Of a DNA stretch of 10,610 bases, positions 6,148-10,610 are shown piece after piece. The first letter of the stretch is position 1. Each line of letters begins with the position of its first letter. Source of the stretch: an uncultured Collinsella sp. (GTDB taxonomy: Bacteria > Actinomycetota > Coriobacteriia > Coriobacteriales > Coriobacteriaceae); assembly GCA_958447915.1 (NCBI GenBank), contig CAUDCB010000059.1, positions 1 through 10,610 on the forward strand, written 5' to 3'. The notes beneath the pieces were generated by a model that was not told where the DNA came from, did no database searches, and saw nothing but the letters and a program-made list of their open reading frames with translations. The translations under genes were made by a program, and so were the position numbers.

Positions 6148-6942
6148 TTAAGCGAGGCCCTCTAGCACGTGACGAAGCTCCTGTTGAACAGCGTGGTCGC
6201 GGTTGCAGCCTACGACGCGATCGGCAACCGCTTTGAGCGCGGGGCGCGCGTTTTCCATCGCGCAGCCCGTGCCGACAAAGCGAATAATCTCGTAGTCGTT
6301 CATCGAGTCGCCAAACGCCATGATCTCGTCGCGTCCAATGCCGTAATGCTCCGCAAGCTGTGCGATGCCCGAGGCCTTCGACACACCGGGCTGCATGGCA
6401 TCGATCCACGCGTTGCCCGAAGGCGCGAAAGAGAACAGGTCGCCCAGCTCGCGCTGCAACACGTAGGCGTTGTCCATCACGTTGCCGTCATCGCAGATAA
6501 TCGATGCCTTGATGATATTCACATGCGGATCGGGCAGTCCCCAAATGCGTTCGGCGTTGGGCAGATCTTTGTCGATCTCGCGGACAAATTTGTCCTCGTC
6601 GTCGAGCAAAAAGGACTTGGTGCGATCAAAGAGCGCCAGATGCATGTTAGGAAACATCTTGACCGTGCGCGCGAGCTTGCGGACGGCGAGATGAGAATAT
6701 ACCTCGCGATCGACCTCAACCCCTTCTGCATAGACCTGCGCACCATTCGCCGCGACAAAGTCCATCTTGTCGCGAACGGGCGCAAAGAACTCGCATAGGC
6801 GGTCGTAACGGCGGCCCGAGGACGCAGCAAAGTGCACGCCATGCTCGCGCAGGGCCTCAATCAGCTCATATGTCTCGGGCGGTACCTGGCTATTCTCATC
6901 AAGCAACGTGCCGTCCATATCGGATGCAATCAGTTTAAACAT
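6148..6942 (-). CDS. Cof-type HAD-IIB family hydrolase
   Basis: A second HAD phosphatase, 264 residues. Motif I is DMDGTLL with Asp8 and Asp10, motif II is Ser42 in AASSGRR, motif III is Lys189 in PGVSKASGI, and motif IV is GDSMNDYEII with Asp212 and Asp216. The region between about residues 85 and 180 is the C2 cap. It is cytoplasmic and likely dephosphorylates a small metabolite; the substrate is unknown. GGGAG about 8 nt upstream supports the ATG at 6942-6940. It is a distant paralogue of the neighbouring convergent HAD gene: same family, clearly different sequence, so not a recent duplication. It lies 198 bp downstream of adenine deaminase on the same strand and could be read from that transcript or from its own promoter in the gap. 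Confidence 0.92.
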   Translation of the reverse strand: MFKLIASDMDGTLLDENSQVPPETYELIEALREHGVHFAASSGRRYDRLCEFFAPVRDKMDFVAANGAQVYAEGVEVDREVYSHLAVRKLARTVKMFPNMHLALFDRTKSFLLDDEDKFVREIDKDLPNAERIWGLPDPHVNIIKASIICDDGNVMDNAYVLQRELGDLFSFAPSGNAWIDAMQPGVSKASGIAQLAEHYGIGRDEIMAFGDSMNDYEIIRFVGTGCAMENARPALKAVADRVVGCNRDHAVQQELRHVLEGLA

Positions 6943-6985
6943 AGAAAAGCTCCCTTCGGGCTTGATGGAATCGGACGTATATCCA

Positions 6986-7046
6986 AAATCACCGTACCCA
7001 AAAGGAGCTCAGATAAGACTCTGCGGGCGTAAACGTTACAAGGACC
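6986..7046 (-). promoter_or_regulatory. Weak candidate promoter region for the minus-strand HAD gene
   Basis: On the minus strand of the 198-bp gap, TTGTAA is followed after 17 bp by TCTTAT, each matching four of six consensus positions, upstream of the start codon at 6942. This is one of several possible weak matches and rests on hexamer resemblance only. The given limits enclose the search area, not a defined element. Confidence 0.2.
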
Positions 7047-7113
7047 TAGCAAATAGCTCACGCGCGCCGGATGTCCCACGGCCGCAGCGTCAGGCGACAC
7101 GCCACCCCGACGG

Positions 7114-7147
7114 CTAGTCGTTTAAGAACGTCCCCGATGACTAGTCG
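7114..7147. repeat. CTAGTCG direct repeat flanking a GAACGTCCCC motif
   Basis: CTAGTCG occurs at 7114-7120 and again at 7141-7147, the second copy covering the adenine deaminase stop codon. The 20 bases between them include GAACGTCCCC (7126-7135), shared with two other intergenic spaces in this window. On the minus strand the segment follows the adenine deaminase stop. Imperfect pairing (CCGAC...TAG with CTAGTCGG, 7107-7116 with 7141-7148) could form a stem, but there is no T-tract. Confidence 0.45.
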
Positions 7148-8961
7148 GCGTAGGTGAAGGTCGTGACGTCGAACATGCCCTCGGGACGGATGCGAAGCGT
7201 CGGGATGACCGGCAGGGGCAGGAAGATGATGCCCATGATGGGGTCGAGCGGCGGCTCAATACCCATGGCGCGCGCCTTGACCATAAAGTCGTCGTGCTGC
7301 GCCGCCACGTCCTCGGCCGCGCCCTCGCTCATCAGGCCACCGAGCGCCAGCGGGATGCGCGCTACGACCTCGCCATCGCGTACCAGCACGTGACCGCCCT
7401 GGCCAACAGCCTCGACGGCAGCCATCATATCGGCCGCGTTGTCGCCCACCACGCACACGTTGTGCGAATCGTGGCCGATCGTCGAGGCGATGGCACCGCC
7501 CGTGATGGTAAAGCCGCGCACCCAGCCGCGACCGATGTGCTTGCCAACAAGACCCAGGCCCGCAGGGCCATCACCGTCGGCACCCTCGGCCTGCAGTGAC
7601 ACGCCGCGGCCGTGGCGCTCGATCAGCATAATGCGGCGCAGGCCCTCGACACTCTCGGGGCGAGCCATACCCGTGATGGCCTTACCCGGCACCACGTCAA
7701 TCACGGCCTCGCCCGGCTTAAAGGCGTAGTCGAATACATCGAGCGAAAGCTTCGGCAGCTTAACGGAAGCACGCAGCTCATCGGCAAGGGCCGCAACCTC
7801 GGCCATCTCGGGTGCGATCTCGCCCACAAAGGTGCCGTCCTGCGCCACCAGAGCACCGGCGGCATATACGCGATGCGGAGCCGTGGCAAACGTCAGGTCA
7901 TTGAGCACCAGCAGGTCGGCACGCTTACCCGGGGCAATCGCACCACGGAGCTCATGCGGGTCGCGGCAGCCGTGATCCAGGCCAAACGCCTCGGCCGTGG
8001 AGAGGGACGCCATAGAGATAGCGACCACGGGGTCGATACCGGCCTCAATCGCCACGCGGCAGGCATTGTCGATCATGCCGGTCGCAAGCGCATCGGAAGG
8101 GGCGCGGTCGTCAGTCGCAAAGCAACAGCGGCGGGCGCGCGCGGGATTCTCCAGCAGCATCGGCGACAGGTTGGCCAGGTCATGGCTGCACGTACCCTCG
8201 CGCAGCATCACGTACATGCCGCGGGACAGCTTGTCGAGCGCCTCCTCGGGAATCGTCGACTCGTGGTCGGCGATAATACCCGCTGCAGCATAGGCGTTGA
8301 GATCCTTGCCGGCAACGAGCGGAGCATGGCCATCGACCTGCTTTGACGGCGTCTGGTTGGCAGCATCGATGCGAGCGCAGGTCTCGGGATCGGCCATAAA
8401 GACGCCCGGCAGGTTCATCATCTCGCCCAGACCAAAGACATCGCCCGGATGCTCGCCAAAAAACGCCTGCATATCGGCGGCGGTGATGACGGCACCGGCC
8501 TGCTCATCGGGCAGTGCGGGCACGCACGAGGGCATCATGTACTTGATGGAAATGGGCGCGCGACGACCGTCCTCGATCATAAAGCGTAGGCCGTCGAGGC
8601 CCGCCACGTTGGCAATCTCGTGGCTGTCGGCAATGGCGGTGGTGGTACCGCGCGTCGCCGCCATGCGCGCATACTCGGCGGGGCGGATGTTCGAGGACTC
8701 AATGTGCAGATGTCCGTCGATAAAACCGGGGGCGAGATAGCGACCCTGGCAGTCGATAACCTCGGCAGCCTCATAGGTACCGGCGGCATCGTCGCGACCG
8801 TTGTAGAGCACGCCGACGATTACGCCGTCCTTGACGGCAACGCTGCCACGCGCCACGCGCTGACCGTACACGTCGACAATCTGCGCATTGGTAAACAGCG
8901 TGTCGACGGGCACGCGACCCTCGGCGGCCTCGATCACAGACCTCATGACCTCAACGGACAT
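7141..8961 (-). CDS. ade: Adenine deaminase
   Basis: Encodes 606 residues of the amidohydrolase superfamily; it converts adenine to hypoxanthine and ammonia in the cytoplasm for purine salvage. Metal and active-site motifs are visible: GFIDGHLHIESS with His84 and His86, SHEIANVAG with His114, GLGEMMNLPG with Glu180, DGHAPL with His212, ADHES with His233 and FATDDR with Asp284/Asp285. The C-terminal domain with GFTITGGAIASTIGHDSHN (484-502) and the closing DPIMGIIFLPLPVIPTLRI (573-591) distinguish adenine deaminase from other amidohydrolases. AAGGAG about 6 nt upstream fixes the start at 8961. The frame is open further upstream, but that stretch contains the promoter and repeats. Length is slightly above B. 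subtilis AdeC (about 577). Expression probably comes from its own promoter (9030-9057), with a leader hairpin that may regulate it. Confidence 0.95.
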   Translation of the reverse strand: MSVEVMRSVIEAAEGRVPVDTLFTNAQIVDVYGQRVARGSVAVKDGVIVGVLYNGRDDAAGTYEAAEVIDCQGRYLAPGFIDGHLHIESSNIRPAEYARMAATRGTTTAIADSHEIANVAGLDGLRFMIEDGRRAPISIKYMMPSCVPALPDEQAGAVITAADMQAFFGEHPGDVFGLGEMMNLPGVFMADPETCARIDAANQTPSKQVDGHAPLVAGKDLNAYAAAGIIADHESTIPEEALDKLSRGMYVMLREGTCSHDLANLSPMLLENPARARRCCFATDDRAPSDALATGMIDNACRVAIEAGIDPVVAISMASLSTAEAFGLDHGCRDPHELRGAIAPGKRADLLVLNDLTFATAPHRVYAAGALVAQDGTFVGEIAPEMAEVAALADELRASVKLPKLSLDVFDYAFKPGEAVIDVVPGKAITGMARPESVEGLRRIMLIERHGRGVSLQAEGADGDGPAGLGLVGKHIGRGWVRGFTITGGAIASTIGHDSHNVCVVGDNAADMMAAVEAVGQGGHVLVRDGEVVARIPLALGGLMSEGAAEDVAAQHDDFMVKARAMGIEPPLDPIMGIIFLPLPVIPTLRIRPEGMFDVTTFTYAD

Positions 8962-8980
8962 ACATACTCCTTTAACCGTA

Positions 8981-9017
8981 GAAAACAGCTGCGGAGCGGA
9001 CGAGCCTTCACCGCAGC
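8981..9017 (-). promoter_or_regulatory. Leader hairpin with T-rich tail upstream of adenine deaminase (possible attenuator)
   Basis: On the minus strand GCTGCGG (9017-9011) pairs perfectly with CCGCAGC (8994-8988) around a 16-nt loop and is followed by TGTTTTC (8987-8981). The shape resembles an intrinsic terminator with a short T-tract. It lies between the candidate promoter and the ribosome binding site of the adenine deaminase gene. The leader (about 60 nt) is too short for a standard purine riboswitch, and I do not see its conserved core. Confidence 0.45.
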
Positions 9018-9029
9018 AAGCCAATAGCC

Positions 9030-9057
9030 ATTGTATGCCCAAACGATGGGCCAACAA
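9030..9057 (-). promoter_or_regulatory. Promoter of adenine deaminase with an inverted repeat in the spacer
   Basis: On the minus strand TTGTTG (9057-9052) and TACAAT (9035-9030) are separated by 16 bp; the -10 matches five of six positions. The spacer holds GCCCA and TGGGC (9051-9047 and 9041-9037 on the minus strand), a perfect 5-bp-arm inverted repeat with a 5-nt centre. It may be a repressor site. Transcription would start near 9023, about 60 nt before the start codon. Confidence 0.6.
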
Positions 9058-9096
9058 TACGCCCCTCCGCTTAACGGCACACGCCGCTTGGCGCGA

Positions 9097-9171
9097 TGGG
9101 GACAGGTTGCTTTGCACCAATGACAAGGAGTGTCCCAAAGTGCCGGCACAAAAGGAACGTCCCCAAGTGCC
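9097..9171. repeat. Composite REP-like intergenic repeat unit
   Basis: Two 20-nt direct copies lie at 9125-9144 and 9152-9171, matching at 17 of 20 bases with a 27-bp period (AAGGAxxGTCCCxAAGTGCC, where x marks the differences). The perfect palindrome GTGCCGGCAC (9140-9149) lies at their joint. TGGGGAC at 9097-9103 is the inverse of GTCCCCA at 9159-9165, so the whole unit can fold back on itself. The AAAAGGAACGTCCCC core also occurs at 6123. This is the architecture of REP/BIME-type elements, but no RAYT transposase gene is in the window. Confidence 0.6.
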
Positions 9172-9209
9172 AAAAAGGCCGCAGTCGGAATCGTTCCGGC
9201 TGCGGCCTT
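9172..9209 (-). terminator. Intrinsic terminator of tyrS
   Basis: Read on the minus strand, AAGGCCGCAG (9209-9200) pairs with CTGCGGCCTT (9184-9175). The stem is continued by an inner six pairs (one G-T) around a 3-nt loop, and ends in a run of five T (9176-9172). It starts 27 nt after the tyrS stop codon. The stem of about 16 bp makes this a very strong terminator, which separates tyrS from the downstream adenine deaminase gene. Confidence 0.93.
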
Positions 9210-9236
9210 GTTGCACTTGTGAGGTCAACTTGCTCG

Positions 9237-10430
9237 TTAGACCAACTTGAAGCCCTTGCGCTTGCCTACGGAGAGGGTGTCGCCCAGCTTGAGGGCGCTC
9301 GGGTCGATGTTGTAGCTCTTGGGAGCCACGGCCTCGCCGTTGATCTTGACGCCGCCGCCGTCAATGTCGCGACGGGCCTGGCCGGCGCTCGCCGAAAGGC
9401 CCAGGTCCTTAAGCAGGCCTGCGAGGTAGATCTGGCCCTCGTCGTTGACGGTCAGCTCGACATGCTTCTCGGGGAAGTCGGCAAGCTGGCCCTCCTTGAA
9501 CACGCGGTCGAACTCGGCCTGGGCCTCGTCGCCGGCACCGGCGCCGTGATAGGTGTCGCACAGGTCGCGGCCCAGCGCGCGCTTGAGCTCATAGGGATCG
9601 GCGGAACCGTCGGCCAGGGCAGCGTCAATCTTGTCGACCTCGGCCGGGGTGAGCGAGCTGGCCAGACGATAGTACTTGCCGATCATCTCGTCCGGGATGG
9701 ACATGGTCTTGCCGAACATGTCCTTGGGAGCATCGGTCAGGCCGATGTAGTTGCCGTAGGACTTGGACATCTTGCGCACGCCATCGGTGCCCTCGAGCAG
9801 CGGCATGGTAAGCGCGATCTGCGGCTCCATGCCCATCTTCTCCATGAGCTCGCGGCCGGCGAGCAGGTTGAAGAGCTGGTCGGTGCCGCCCATTTCCACG
9901 TCGGCCTTGATCTGAACGGAGTCGAAGGCCTGCATCACGGGGTACAGGAACTCGTGCAGGGCGATCGGCGTCTGGGACTGGTAGCGCTTGGTAAAGTCAT
10001 CGCGCTCGAGGATGCGGGCGACGGTGAACTTGGAGCACACCTGCAGCAGGCCGGCCAGATCCATCGACAGGATCCAGTCGCCGTTGTGCACGATGGTGGT
10101 CTTCATGGCCTGGCTCACGTAGGTCTCGGCGTTGGCCTCGATCTGCTCCTGCGAAAGCTGCGGGCGGGTGGAGTTCTTGCCCGAAGGATCGCCGATCAAT
10201 GCGGTGCCGTTACCGATGATGAGGGTGACCTTGTGGCCCAGGTCCTGGAACTGACGCATCTTGCGCAGGGGCACGGCATGGCCCAGGTGCAGGTCGGGGC
10301 TGGTGGGATCGACGCCGAGCTTGATGTTGAGGGGCTCGCCCTTCTCAAGCTTCTTGCGAAGGTCGGCCTCGGGGACAATCTGCGCTGCGCCCGAGGTGAT
10401 GATACGCATTTGCTCGTCGACAGACAGCAT
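9237..10430 (-). CDS. tyrS: Tyrosyl-tRNA synthetase
   Basis: Encodes 397 residues; a class I aminoacyl-tRNA synthetase that charges tRNA-Tyr with tyrosine in the cytoplasm, essential for translation. The HIGH-type motif is HLGH at residues 48-51 (PDLHLGHAVPL), and the KMSKS loop is exact at 220-224 (RKMSKSYGN). VEMGGTDQLFNLLAGR (178-193) is the tyrosine/tRNA-binding region typical of the shorter TyrZ-like type. The S4 RNA-binding domain occupies roughly 330-397 and ends in KRKGFKLV. Length and architecture are complete. An AAAGGAGGAT ribosome binding site lies about 7 nt before the ATG. It follows another minus-strand membrane gene by 28 bp and so may be cotranscribed with it. No T-box leader is visible in the 168 bases available upstream. 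Catalytic motifs leave little doubt about identity. Confidence 0.97.
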   Translation of the reverse strand: MLSVDEQMRIITSGAAQIVPEADLRKKLEKGEPLNIKLGVDPTSPDLHLGHAVPLRKMRQFQDLGHKVTLIIGNGTALIGDPSGKNSTRPQLSQEQIEANAETYVSQAMKTTIVHNGDWILSMDLAGLLQVCSKFTVARILERDDFTKRYQSQTPIALHEFLYPVMQAFDSVQIKADVEMGGTDQLFNLLAGRELMEKMGMEPQIALTMPLLEGTDGVRKMSKSYGNYIGLTDAPKDMFGKTMSIPDEMIGKYYRLASSLTPAEVDKIDAALADGSADPYELKRALGRDLCDTYHGAGAGDEAQAEFDRVFKEGQLADFPEKHVELTVNDEGQIYLAGLLKDLGLSASAGQARRDIDGGGVKINGEAVAPKSYNIDPSALKLGDTLSVGKRKGFKLV

Positions 10431-10458
10431 TGGGTATCCTCCTTTTGCTATAGCACCC

Positions 10459-10608
10459 TCACCGGATACGGCGGTGCTCGAAGTTCATAAACCCACTAAT
10501 AATAACCAAAACGGCGCGGCCGAACACCATAAACACGACAAAACTAGAAACGCCTAACACCGCGTAAACCACCACCAAAATCTTCACCACAGCATACGCC
10601 AAAACCAC
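10459..10608 (-). CDS. C-terminus of an unidentified membrane protein (partial, runs off right edge)
   Basis: On the minus strand one frame is open from the window edge to TGA at 10461-10459, giving 49 residues. They begin VVLAYAVVKILVVVYAVLGV, continue with SSFVVFMVFGRAVLVIISGF, and end in the polar tail MNFEHRRIR. Two hydrophobic segments with a short basic tail, probably cytoplasmic, suggest an integral membrane protein. The start lies outside the window and no family can be named. The gene ends 28 bp before the tyrS start codon, so the two are likely in one transcript. The other two minus-strand frames here contain stops. Confidence 0.5.
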   Translation of the reverse strand: MVLAYAVVKILVVVYAVLGVSSFVVFMVFGRAVLVIISGFMNFEHRRIR

Positions 10609-10610
10609 CA

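Noticed and set aside
8962..9029. Purine riboswitch in the adenine deaminase leader
   Set aside because: The leader between the likely transcription start and the start codon is only about 60 nt, and I do not see the three-way-junction core; only one simple hairpin is present.
8962..9228. N-terminal extension of adenine deaminase to an ATG at 9228
   Set aside because: The added 89 residues would be coded by the ade promoter, the leader hairpin, the repeat unit and the tyrS terminator. A good ribosome binding site and the family N-terminus both fit the start at 8961.
9096..10490. Plus-strand open frame of 464 codons opposite tyrS
   Set aside because: It is antisense to a complete tyrosyl-tRNA synthetase, runs through the tyrS terminator and has the same low-complexity Leu/Gly/Ala/His composition expected of a shadow frame.
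10431..10610. T-box leader upstream of tyrS
   Set aside because: The upstream DNA is occupied by the end of another coding frame up to 10459, leaving 28 bp. No T-box core sequence is visible in the available sequence.

Overview
The window looks like chromosome from a GC-rich intestinal actinobacterium of the Coriobacteriia, most like Collinsella. This is an inference from strong G/C preference at third codon positions, the style of the housekeeping proteins (Gram-positive citrate synthase type, tyrosyl-tRNA synthetase with a C-terminal S4 domain, adenine deaminase) and clear Shine-Dalgarno sites. No 16S rRNA or other marker is present to prove it.

The left third (1-3156) is accessory in character. 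A minus-strand ABC-2-like membrane protein runs off the left edge (1360 to 2). Divergent from it, a two-gene unit encodes a DUF2975-like four-helix membrane protein (1496-2008) and a small YozG-like XRE/Cro regulator (2018-2269). The 135-bp divergent spacer holds a hairpin and two palindromes that overlap a candidate promoter. Abutting the regulator's TAG, in the same frame and with no gap, is the catalytic half of a tyrosine recombinase (2270-2995). Its N-terminal DNA-binding half is absent, and the frame continues past a second TAG to a TGA at 3154-3156. This looks like the scar of a lost integrative element.

The right two thirds (3392-10610) are core metabolism. An ACT-domain protein of the UPF0237 type (3392-3679) is followed by citrate synthase (3757-5175), which ends at a strong intrinsic terminator (5199-5237). 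Two Cof-type HAD phosphatases converge (5263-6105 plus, 6148-6942 minus). Adenine deaminase (8961 to 7141) and tyrosyl-tRNA synthetase (10430 to 9237) are also on the minus strand, and tyrS has its own terminator (9172-9209). The C-terminus of another membrane protein lies just upstream of tyrS at the right edge.

Three intergenic spaces in the right half (6116-6146, 7114-7147, 9097-9171) share a GAACGTCCCC motif. The last is an organised repeat unit with two 20-nt direct copies and a central palindrome, so a dispersed REP-like element is likely. The adenine deaminase leader carries a hairpin followed by a T-rich stretch that could act as an attenuator. I see no rRNA, tRNA, CRISPR array or complete mobile element. 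The most unusual items are the amber-interrupted regulator/recombinase frame, the palindrome-rich divergent control region, and the intergenic repeat family.
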